Below are positions 42,804 to 50,131 of a DNA stretch of 64,000 bases, in pieces. A program made the position numbers and the translations under genes. Source of the stretch: Phyllobacterium zundukense (GTDB taxonomy: Bacteria; Pseudomonadota; Alphaproteobacteria; Rhizobiales; Rhizobiaceae); assembly GCF_025452195.1 (NCBI RefSeq), contig NZ_CP104970.1:186001-250000 (forward strand). Direction: 5' to 3'. A model generated the notes under the pieces. It saw nothing but the letters and a program-made list of their open reading frames with translations. It was not told the origin of the DNA and ran no database searches. The first letter of the stretch is position 1. Each line of letters opens with the position of its first letter.

Positions 42804-43487
42804 GACCTGTTACGTCACAGGTTTCTGTCGCAAAGGGTGTCGCAGGCTTTGGGATATTCGCGAAATCAGACCATTTAAGCGCCTGAGCTGCCGCTCCGTC
42901 ACCCGCGTCGGCAAGGTATAGGCTGACCAGTCGGACCAGCTCGTTTTGCATTGTCGGGTCCGCCAACATGCCACGGCGGGCGGCATTGTGAATCACCCCG
43001 TCAATCGCATCAGAAATGATCAGCGCGGCGGTGTGGTCGGCTCTATTGGGCTGGCGGTTCCGGTAGGTGGCTACGGCTTCTGCATAGTAGGCGAGATATT
43101 CGACCTCGAATTCGCTGTTGGGATTCCGATAGTCATCAGAACTTGGAGCTTCATCGAGTAATACCCTGTGCAGTCCTGGATAGACGCTGTGGGCGGCGAC
43201 CATGGCATGAACGAGGTTCGCCACAAACTGCACCGGCGATAGGTCTTTGGCTTTGGATTTGCGCATGACGGCAAGACAGTCGTCCAGATGCCGGCGACGA
43301 ATAGCATCGACCAGGGAGAGCTTGTCCGGAAAATACTGATACAGCGAGCCGATGCTCACTCCGGCCAAGTCTGCAACCCTGTTGGTCGTGAAGCCGGCCC
43401 ATCCTTCAGCGCTCAAAATGCGAGCACCAGCTTGAAGGACGTTTCAACCGTCGCACGGGAAGGGGCCTGGCGCGGCTCCTTGCGCAT
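42763..43487 (-). pseudogene. TetR-family regulator with N-terminal frameshift
   Basis: ATG 43487 opens MRKEPRQAPSRATVET, and after a lost base near 43443 the next frame gives VLQAGARILSAEGWAGFTTN, RVADLAGVSIGSLYQYFPDK, the canonical TetR helix-turn-helix. The remaining 150 residues are a ligand domain. Without the frameshift repair, translation could begin at TTG 43416 (LSAEGW), leaving the helix-turn-helix but losing helix 1. The gene diverges from the DinB-like gene across a near-perfect palindrome that is probably its operator. Confidence 0.75.
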
Positions 43488-43534
43488 TACCGACTGCTCT
43501 TTTGCAATGCGAGTAGACAACGCAACCCCCTTGT

Positions 43535-43565
43535 ACAGAATGTGAGTAAATTACTCGCATTCTGT
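43535..43565. promoter_or_regulatory. Palindromic operator between TetR and DinB genes
   Basis: ACAGAATGTGAGTAA and TTACTCGCATTCTGT are a 15-base inverted repeat with one mismatch around a central A. It lies in the divergent promoter region, 48 bases from the TetR start and 22 bases before the DinB start. This is the size and position expected for a TetR-type operator controlling both genes. Confidence 0.75.
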
Positions 43566-43586
43566 GGAACTTGGAAGGACCGTCTC

Positions 43587-44111
43587 ATGAGCGCTTTGCT
43601 TCAGAAGCTCTATGGCTATCATGCCTGGGTAAATAACGACCTATTCGACAAATTGGGAACGCTGGATCAGGAGCAGCATAAGACTGAGCTGCACACCGCC
43701 TTGCGGCTGATCAACCACTATTATGTTGTGGCTCGGATTTTCGCCGGGCGTCTAACCGGTGTGCAGCAAGGCTATACCTCCGACAACACGGACGAGTCGC
43801 CAACGTTGGGCGAGCTACGCGCCGCCGTAATATCTTCCGATCAATGGTATCTTTATTACCTTCTCGGCGTCTCGCCCGAAAATCTAGCCGCGGCCATCCC
43901 GTTCACTTTCGCAGATGGAGACAAGGGCTATATGACCAGAGAGGAAATGCTGACCCATGTTGCTCTGCACGGAGGCTATCACCGGGGCGAGGTTGGCCGA
44001 ATACTCTGGCAGCTTACCGTCACTCCGCCTTGGGACACCTTTGCTGTCTATCTTCACCAGACCGACCCGGCGCGGCGACAGCAGGGCCGCACGCAGTCCG
44101 TTCCTGCCTGA
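43587..44111 (+). CDS. DinB-family protein
   Basis: A 174-residue four-helix-bundle protein of the DinB/YfiT superfamily (damage-inducible or thiol-dependent metalloenzymes). The three metal-binding histidines of the fold are visible in LRLINHYYVVARIFAGR and THVALHGGYHRGEVGRIL. The start ATG 43587 follows TTGGAAGGAC; an earlier in-frame start would overlap the operator. It is probably controlled by the divergent TetR regulator. Substrate unknown. Confidence 0.88.
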   Translation: MSALLQKLYGYHAWVNNDLFDKLGTLDQEQHKTELHTALRLINHYYVVARIFAGRLTGVQQGYTSDNTDESPTLGELRAAVISSDQWYLYYLLGVSPENLAAAIPFTFADGDKGYMTREEMLTHVALHGGYHRGEVGRILWQLTVTPPWDTFAVYLHQTDPARRQQGRTQSVPA

Positions 44112-44116
44112 AGGAC

Positions 44117-44174
44117 AAAGCAGTCCTGTTGTCGCGTAATTTTCTAAGATTCGCGACAGATCGCCGACCCCTGA
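44117..44174. repeat. Tn3-like terminal inverted repeat candidate
   Basis: The reverse complement of this stretch begins GGGGTCGGCGATCTGTCGCG and continues through TTACGCGACA, as in the 38-40-base ends of Tn3-family elements that start with GGGG. Internally TGTCGCG and CGCGACA form an inverted repeat. No transposase is nearby, and no matching second end was found by eye. A partial TTTCTGTCGCAAA motif occurs at 42831-42843 and again at 44191-44203. Confidence 0.3.
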
Positions 44175-44235
44175 AAAACATAAGGAATTTCTGTCGCAAA
44201 AGTCGGATGCAAAAGCCGGAGGTCCCTCTCGTCAC

Positions 44236-45234
44236 TCAAGCCGCTGCCCGATAGTAGATCTCGGTCACCCGAAACCGCCCGTCGACGCGCTTGCATTGCA
44301 CGACAACGTCGATCGCAATCTTGAGCATCTCGCGTATATCTTGCCTCTCCAGGTCCCTCCCCCCTTCGGATTCCTTGACGAGCAGCGTCAGCTGTTCGAA
44401 GGCGAGCCGGGCAGAATCCGCGTGGACGGTTGTAATCGAACCGGGGTGACCCGAGTTGACATTGCGAATATAGTAAAACGCCGTGCCGTCTCGCAGCTCC
44501 TGAAGGAGAATACGATCGGGACGCATACGAAGGCAGGACTCCAGCAGTTCCTTGGCGGCAATTCTGGCGATGCCCTGGCCCCCCTTTGAATAAAAGAGGC
44601 GAACGTGGTTGGGTTGCGGGATGACGAGCTCGGGCGTGTCTTCTATCGAAATGATCCGTTCGCTGTCCGGAATATGGCGGATCAGCGCTTTCGAAAGCGT
44701 CGTCTTGCCCGAGCCCGTCGCTCCGGAGATGATGATGTTCTTTCGGGCGAGCACTGCCTCCTGAAGAAATGCCTTGTAAGCCCCGGCTCTGTGGAGCTCC
44801 AGCAAGCGGTTGGACGGTGATGCCGCATCGCTATCAATCTGCACGACATTGGCAAACAGTCCCCCATGATCGAGATCGTCGAGGCTCAGTGAAACAGAGG
44901 ATGGCTTTCGGATGGTGATGCTGACGGTTGCTTTGGTCGTGGCGGGCGGGATTACGATTTGAATCCGCTCCTCGTCGGGCAAGGTCGCCGACAGGATCGG
45001 CCGGGTTTCGTCGATCGACTGGCTGGAGAAGCTCGCAACGGCCCGTGCGAGGCGCATCAGCTTGTCGAACGAGAGTTCCGGCATGTCGTGGGTTTGCCAT
45101 CCGGATGTCCCTTCGGTGAGACCTTCGCCCGGTCGATTGATGATGATCTCATAAAGCGTCTGGTCTCGCAGGAAGCGTGAGAGCGGCAAAAGCAGCTCCC
45201 GAACGACACCGGCGTCAGTACCCTCCCCCATCAT
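44236..45234 (-). CDS. virB11: VirB11 secretion ATPase
   Basis: A 332-residue hexameric ATPase at the cytoplasmic base of the type IV channel. The Walker A GATGSGKTTLSKALI is near residue 170, followed by the Asp box (RIISIEDTPEL), Walker B-like LRMRPDRILLQELRDGTAFY and the His box (HPGSITTVHADSARLAFEQL). The length is typical. It is the last gene of the virB operon, five bases after virB10. Confidence 0.96.
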   Translation of the reverse strand: MMGEGTDAGVVRELLLPLSRFLRDQTLYEIIINRPGEGLTEGTSGWQTHDMPELSFDKLMRLARAVASFSSQSIDETRPILSATLPDEERIQIVIPPATTKATVSITIRKPSSVSLSLDDLDHGGLFANVVQIDSDAASPSNRLLELHRAGAYKAFLQEAVLARKNIIISGATGSGKTTLSKALIRHIPDSERIISIEDTPELVIPQPNHVRLFYSKGGQGIARIAAKELLESCLRMRPDRILLQELRDGTAFYYIRNVNSGHPGSITTVHADSARLAFEQLTLLVKESEGGRDLERQDIREMLKIAIDVVVQCKRVDGRFRVTEIYYRAAA

Positions 45235-45239
45235 CCACC

Positions 45240-46415
45240 CTACTTCGTGATCAGCTTTGAATCCGGACGGAAATCCCCAAGCACGGCACGATCATAGATG
45301 CGGTTGTGTGGCTCCGTGACCCGAAGCCCATAGACACCAGAGAAATCGAGATCGCGCGCCACGAAAATCGAAACCGGCTCTCCCTGATGTTTTATCAGCG
45401 TCGGCGGAATGTTGATCGACTGTTCGACGGCAATAGCGGCTGCCTGTTGGCCGGCGCTCGTGGTGCTTTGCGCATTCACATCGCTATCCTGAAGCTGGCT
45501 GTTGGCATAGGAGGTGGCATCGCCAACGATGGACAAAAGAATGGCGCTGCCGAAGCGCTCCCACCAGTGCGTATCAACGTAACCATCCATACCGGCGCGG
45601 CCGAGGGCATCGGTGGCTGGCGATGCCAGGGTCACAATCACGCCTTTTGGCGTTTTCGCCCGGTTCCAGAGGACAAACAGGCGTTTCTGGCCGCGGTGTA
45701 GGCCGCCGCGATATTCGCCGACCACCTGCGTCCCCTTCTCCATCAACACGACGCGGCCGTTATCAGACAGGACATCCCGATTGATGACGCAGCTGGTGAA
45801 GCCCGGCTGATCGGAAGCGAGCGCGGTTTCCAGAACGCAAGGAATGGACGTTCCCATGGCGACAATAAAGTCACGATTGCCAAGTGTACCGGCGCGCGAT
45901 CCCTGCAATTGCGTCGGCGTCATCAGACGGTTGAAGCGCTGATCCTCGTTTTCTCCCTGCGTGCTGATATTGGAGGGGTTGACGCCAAGTGGCACGTAGT
46001 TCGACGTCGCGTCCGTGCTCTTCTCGTCGGTGCGCCGCTCTGTCGACGGCGATTTTTCGCCACCATAGGCGATGACAGGAGCGCGGCGCGCTGCGTCCAG
46101 CAATTTGTCGTCCTCCAAGGGTGCCTTTTCGGTCACGACCGGCGTCGGCAGTTTGACCTCCGTCGGGATTGAGGCAGGTTCCACCTTCTCCTTCGCCGGC
46201 TCAAAATCTGATGTCTGTCGGATGACGACGCGCTCGGGTTGTGCGCCGTCTGTCGGCTTGTTTTGTCCCCGCATCGACCAGAGCGCAAAGGTCACAAAGG
46301 CGACGATCGCAAGCGCCACGGCGCCGCGCTTCAACACGGGATTGTTGTCGAGCCTGCGACCGACGGTCGTTTCAGCTCGCTCGCCCGGGATCTGGTTCAC
46401 TTCTTCCTCGGCCAT
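45240..46415 (-). CDS. virB10: VirB10 channel protein
   Basis: A 391-residue TrbI/VirB10-family protein spanning from the inner to the outer membrane. It has a short cytoplasmic tail, one membrane segment (GAVALAIVAFVTFALW, about residues 31-47), a Pro/Glu-rich periplasmic linker and a C-terminal beta-barrel domain. That domain contains FIVAMGTSIPCVLETALASD and MDGYVDTHWWERFGSAILLS, the signature of the antenna region. It sits between virB9 and virB11. Confidence 0.95.
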   Translation of the reverse strand: MAEEEVNQIPGERAETTVGRRLDNNPVLKRGAVALAIVAFVTFALWSMRGQNKPTDGAQPERVVIRQTSDFEPAKEKVEPASIPTEVKLPTPVVTEKAPLEDDKLLDAARRAPVIAYGGEKSPSTERRTDEKSTDATSNYVPLGVNPSNISTQGENEDQRFNRLMTPTQLQGSRAGTLGNRDFIVAMGTSIPCVLETALASDQPGFTSCVINRDVLSDNGRVVLMEKGTQVVGEYRGGLHRGQKRLFVLWNRAKTPKGVIVTLASPATDALGRAGMDGYVDTHWWERFGSAILLSIVGDATSYANSQLQDSDVNAQSTTSAGQQAAAIAVEQSINIPPTLIKHQGEPVSIFVARDLDFSGVYGLRVTEPHNRIYDRAVLGDFRPDSKLITK

Positions 46416-46424
46416 GTGATCTCC

Positions 46425-47276
46425 CTATTGCCCTGTCGGCGTCTTGAGGACGCGCTCGACGGACGGCGACGTTGTGTTGGTCTCGGGATTGATACCGACG
46501 CGGTCATAGGCCTCGTTGAAGACGCACAGCACGTCGCCTCCCCTGCGCAGGATGAACTTGCGGCTGATCGCATGGACGAGCACGAGATTGCCGTCGATGG
46601 ATTTCGGTACCAGGCTTTCCGTGCCGTCGGAATTTTCCATATAGATCGCCGGCATTTCCTGGTTGCCGACAAACGCGAAGGTCGTGACCTTGCCATTGTC
46701 GTAGACCGCCTGCGGTTCCAGCGCCTGGGATCCTTGCGCCGAATAGCGCCAGTTGCGCGGGCCATAGGCCTCGTGGAGGCCAAGCACCCGATCCGCTGCG
46801 GAGGCTTGCGCGGCCTGGGCCCGGGCCGCCGCCTCCAGCCGCCGCCGTTTGGCTTCATCGGCCGGATAGCGGTACTTGACGTAGAAGTATGTGTTCTGAC
46901 CGGCGCCGACTGGGCCGTCGCGCACTGTCAGCTCCATTTGATAACTGCGTGTCGAACCGTCCCGCTGGGTGGTGACGACCGAAATGTTGGTCACGGGCTG
47001 GTTTTCGCGGGGCTTCAGGAAGAGAATATTACCGGCGGGCGCCACTTCCCAGGCAACAGAGTTGCCGAGCGCGACATGGGCGATCTCCTCGTCGGCGGCA
47101 AATTCGACCTGAACCGAGGATCGCAAGGTGCCGACGATTCTCGTGATGTTGTATGGCTGGTATTCCACGAAGCGGACACGGCTATCCTGCGATGCGCCGC
47201 GGGGAATTTCCAGTGCAAGTGCTGTCGAGGAAAGCCCGAGGCTCAGAACAGAGGCAATAAGGAATTTCTGTCTCAA
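46425..47276 (-). CDS. virB9: VirB9 outer-membrane complex protein
   Basis: A 283-residue periplasmic/outer-membrane subunit of the core complex. The N-terminal signal peptide (LRQKFLIASVLSLGLSSTAL, then ALEIP) is followed by the VirB9 N-domain and the C-terminal VirB7-binding domain (AYGPRNWRYSAQGSQ, FILRRGGDVLCVFNEAYD). The start is TTG 47276, overlapping the virB8 stop and preceded by CGGAGG; earlier in-frame codons would spoil the signal peptide. Confidence 0.92.
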   Translation of the reverse strand: MRQKFLIASVLSLGLSSTALALEIPRGASQDSRVRFVEYQPYNITRIVGTLRSSVQVEFAADEEIAHVALGNSVAWEVAPAGNILFLKPRENQPVTNISVVTTQRDGSTRSYQMELTVRDGPVGAGQNTYFYVKYRYPADEAKRRRLEAAARAQAAQASAADRVLGLHEAYGPRNWRYSAQGSQALEPQAVYDNGKVTTFAFVGNQEMPAIYMENSDGTESLVPKSIDGNLVLVHAISRKFILRRGGDVLCVFNEAYDRVGINPETNTTSPSVERVLKTPTGQ

Positions 47277-47944
47277 TTGATGGCCTCCGGATCGGCGCGA
47301 TAGTCGCCGACGACGAAGCCCAGGGGATTGATCAGCCGGTCGGTGGACGACATCGGCGCGTTGGCATAGGAGAAGGTGAGCGTTGCCACCCAATGCGTGG
47401 TTTTCACCTCGTCGCCTCGGGTGACCGTTCGCATATAGCGGACCGAGGCGACCTTCGTGTTGATCAGCGAAATCGACACGATGTTGATGCGGGCGGTTAC
47501 CGCGCGGCCATAAATATTTTGCGGCGAGTCCGGATTGCTGCCGCGATAGTGGCCCGCAAAGCGGGTCTGTTCCGGCTGGGTCGAGAGAAGCGCGACGGTT
47601 CGAAAATTCTCCTCCGCTTCACTCCAGACGTAGCCTTCCCGGGCACGCACATATTTTGCCGCGAAGTATTTCGTCACAGCTTCATCGTAGGTGCCGGCGG
47701 TCGATGTGAGCGCCGAGACGACATCGACGATGCCTGTCGAATTGTCGACGCGCACGACGAACGGCTCGACGGACTTCAGTGGTGTCAGGCCGACGATTGC
47801 GACGATGGAAACTGCGGCGAGAACACTGGCGGCGATCGCAACCGACCACGCGATCCGCGCAGAGCGTTCCACCTGGATGAGACGGTCCTGATCGAAACGG
47901 CGCGCCCTCTCGAAATAGCTCTTGAGACTATCCGTGGTCACCAT
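47273..47944 (-). CDS. virB8: VirB8 assembly protein
   Basis: A 223-residue bitopic inner-membrane protein. A basic cytoplasmic tail and one membrane helix (IAWSVAIAASVLAAVSIVAI) are followed by the VirB8 periplasmic NTF2-like domain, with YVRAREGYVWSEAEENFRTV and NPLGFVVGDYRADPE. It nucleates channel assembly together with VirB9 and VirB10. It overlaps virB7 and virB9 at its ends. Confidence 0.95.
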   Translation of the reverse strand: MVTTDSLKSYFERARRFDQDRLIQVERSARIAWSVAIAASVLAAVSIVAIVGLTPLKSVEPFVVRVDNSTGIVDVVSALTSTAGTYDEAVTKYFAAKYVRAREGYVWSEAEENFRTVALLSTQPEQTRFAGHYRGSNPDSPQNIYGRAVTARINIVSISLINTKVASVRYMRTVTRGDEVKTTHWVATLTFSYANAPMSSTDRLINPLGFVVGDYRADPEAIN

Positions 47945-48231
47945 CTCACTCTCCTCCCGCAGTGACGGAAGGAGCCGGCGGCATCGAACTGTTCGAAAGC
48001 GGCTGGTGTGACCGTTTCTTGCTCTTCGACATAAGGCGTTTCGCGGTTCGTCGACGTCGTAGGGTCCGCTTCAGACGCCGGCTGCTTCGTGGTGCTCTTG
48101 TCCTCCCACTGCCACATCGCGCGGTTCAGCGGCCGGCGGGAATAGCCGTCACATTTGGGAAGCGGGTAAGAGATTGAGGCGCAACCGGTCAAACCGGCGA
48201 GAAGAAAGAGCGACAAAGTCATGCGGATCAT
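47938..48231 (-). CDS. virB7: VirB7-like lipoprotein
   Basis: A 97-residue lipoprotein with a lipobox LLAGLTGC, so Cys about 17 is lipidated after processing by signal peptidase II. The mature part is short and polar (YPLPKCDGYSRRPLNRAMWQ) with one further Cys that could bond to VirB9. Position between virB6 and virB8 supports VirB7. The start is ATG 48231 or 48222; longer upstream frames lack a signal peptide. Confidence 0.8.
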   Translation of the reverse strand: MIRMTLSLFLLAGLTGCASISYPLPKCDGYSRRPLNRAMWQWEDKSTTKQPASEADPTTSTNRETPYVEEQETVTPAAFEQFDAAGSFRHCGRRVRW

Positions 48232-48278
48232 GCGGAAACAACCTGTGCATTTGCAATAATGTGACATCATTCGACCCC

Positions 48279-49199
48279 TCACGGCGTCAAACGGCGCGCC
48301 GCTGAACGCGCGCCTCGGCCGACTGCGCTGGCCGTGTGGGAAGCGGCCCAGGCAAGAGTGCTTTCGTGGGCGTCGCGCGCCGCACCATAGCCGTAGGTGA
48401 GCGACGCTCCTCCGGCCGCAAGCGCCGAGGCAATGCCGGGCAACTGATAGAAAACATAGAGCGCGGCCAGACAAATCGCGCAAAGGGCGATCGGCCGCAT
48501 CAACACGTCGCTGTAGCCTTCGATGGCCGTAAACGTCGTATCGATGCAGGTGATCAGCAGCGAGCCGATCGCGACGACCAGCACCTGCAGAATGACGAAA
48601 TTGACGAGCTGGCCGATCCAGGATTCGGTAAAACGCCGCGTCGCCTGGAACATGGCAAGCGCCACGAAGATCGGACCGATCGCAAGGACGATGGCAAGCG
48701 CCAAGCGTGCATAGAGCGAGACGATGTAGCCGATCGCGGCGACGATGAAGCTCGCGCCGATCACCATCATGCCGCCGATGCCGGTGACGATATCGACCGG
48801 CCAGGACGCGCGCGACCAGATCTCATAGGCGCATTTCTGTCCCTTATCGAGCAGACTGTCGAACGTGGACGCACTTGGCGTAGTGCCACTGTTCAGCGCC
48901 TGCGAGATCTCCCTTGGCAGCGTGTCGAAGAAGATGCTGGTGACGTAGGTCTGGTAGTCGCTGGCGTTCCTGACCAGCATGACGATGATGGCAAGCTTCA
49001 TTGCCCGGAAGGCGAACTCGAGAATGGGCTCCTGGACCGAGCCGCGCAACACGAGATAGCCGTAGAGCACGATATAGAGGGTGAGCGCGGCCGTCAGCGG
49101 GCCGCTGATCCAGTTGGCGATATTCGAGGTGCCTGAGGAAATGAAGTTCTCGAGCGGCGCCTTGAACTGCGCGTCGACGAATTTGAAGACCTGGTACAT
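48279..49199 (-). CDS. virB6: VirB6 inner-membrane channel protein
   Basis: A 306-residue polytopic protein of the TrbL/VirB6 family with five or six membrane helices. The hallmark is the middle segment with a conserved Trp (LALAIVLAIGPIFVALAMFQ, then ATRRFTESWIGQLVNFVILQ). It forms part of the inner-membrane pore for DNA. The C terminus is Ala/Gly-rich and basic. It lies between eexN and virB7. Confidence 0.94.
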   Translation of the reverse strand: MYQVFKFVDAQFKAPLENFISSGTSNIANWISGPLTAALTLYIVLYGYLVLRGSVQEPILEFAFRAMKLAIIVMLVRNASDYQTYVTSIFFDTLPREISQALNSGTTPSASTFDSLLDKGQKCAYEIWSRASWPVDIVTGIGGMMVIGASFIVAAIGYIVSLYARLALAIVLAIGPIFVALAMFQATRRFTESWIGQLVNFVILQVLVVAIGSLLITCIDTTFTAIEGYSDVLMRPIALCAICLAALYVFYQLPGIASALAAGGASLTYGYGAARDAHESTLAWAASHTASAVGRGARSAARRLTP

Positions 49200-49202
49200 C
49201 CG

Positions 49203-49436
49203 TCAACTCCCCAGCGACCTGCGCATCCGCTCCAGGCGCAGCTTGCCATCGGCGGCCTCCGCATTTGAGCAGTTGGGCGTGTCCCGCAGTTCGCCGGGAT
49301 TGTTGCGGCATTCGGTGATGATTTTCGCAAGCATGGCCGCATCGCCGACCAGTTCATCGACGGTGTAGGACGTCTCCGATTGTCCGGAGCAGCCTGCAAG
49401 CGCAAGCAGGATCATGGCAAGGAAAGCTTGCTTCAT
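49203..49436 (-). CDS. eexN: EexN-family entry-exclusion lipoprotein
   Basis: A 77-residue lipoprotein with signal and lipobox MKQAFLAMILLALAGC followed by the EexN pattern (YTVDELVGDAAMLAKIITEC, ECRNNPGELRDTPNCSNAEA). In IncN-like systems this protein stops redundant transfer into cells that already hold the plasmid. The start ATG 49436 overlaps the virB5 stop. Its location between virB5 and virB6 is the usual one. Confidence 0.88.
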   Translation of the reverse strand: MKQAFLAMILLALAGCSGQSETSYTVDELVGDAAMLAKIITECRNNPGELRDTPNCSNAEAADGKLRLERMRRSLGS

Positions 49437-50131
49437 TGGAGAGCCGCTCCCATCGCATCCATGCGCTTTCGCCAATCCTCGGACTTGCGCTGGTCATCGA
49501 CCTGAACCTGCGCCTGCTGGATCATCTGCAGCCCTTGCATTCTCAGAACGTCGGTTTGCAGAAATGCCGTCTCCGCCTGCAGACGCGCCTGGAGATCGGC
49601 GGTGTCCTTGGCGTCGGCCGCACTGGAGATCTTCTGTCGAAGCTGGTCTATGCCGTCGATGCGCTTGGTCGCCGCATCGTAGATCTGCTGCCCCAGGCTC
49701 ATCTGCCCCGCATTCTGGTTCTGGATGCGCGACAATTCCTGTGCGTAGAAATCACCCGCCTCCGTGCGATAGGTGGAATTCTTCTCCAGAAATTTCGTGG
49801 CGGAGTTGCCGAAGACATCGGTTCCCTGTCCGTTGAAGAGGCTCTCGATCGCAGTGAAGTCCTGCGGCAATGCCTTGCGGACCGACGGATCGTTGAGCAC
49901 GCTTGCGACATCCGCCATGTCGGTGATCTTGTTTAGCGATCCATAGAGCTGCTGGGCTTGCTCAAGCTGCTGATTGAGGGCGTCGAGCTGGGATTTGAGC
50001 TGGGCGATGCTCTCGATCTGCTTGGCGATCGCCGTCTGATCGATGACGGGGATGCCTTGAGTCGCGGCATGCTCGGCCGAGAGCAGGAGGGCCAGAATGG
50101 CGAAGATCGTTGGGGCTCGATAAGTTCGCAT
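49433..50131 (-). CDS. virB5: VirB5 pilus-tip protein
   Basis: A 232-residue secreted protein with a signal peptide (APTIFAILALLLSAEHAATQ) and a mainly helical mature part (IAKQIESIAQLKSQLDALNQ, LYGSLNKITDMADVASVLND) typical of the VirB5/TraC pilus-tip family. It helps contact recipient cells. Its start overlaps the virB4 stop by one base. Confidence 0.92.
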   Translation of the reverse strand: MRTYRAPTIFAILALLLSAEHAATQGIPVIDQTAIAKQIESIAQLKSQLDALNQQLEQAQQLYGSLNKITDMADVASVLNDPSVRKALPQDFTAIESLFNGQGTDVFGNSATKFLEKNSTYRTEAGDFYAQELSRIQNQNAGQMSLGQQIYDAATKRIDGIDQLRQKISSAADAKDTADLQARLQAETAFLQTDVLRMQGLQMIQQAQVQVDDQRKSEDWRKRMDAMGAALQ

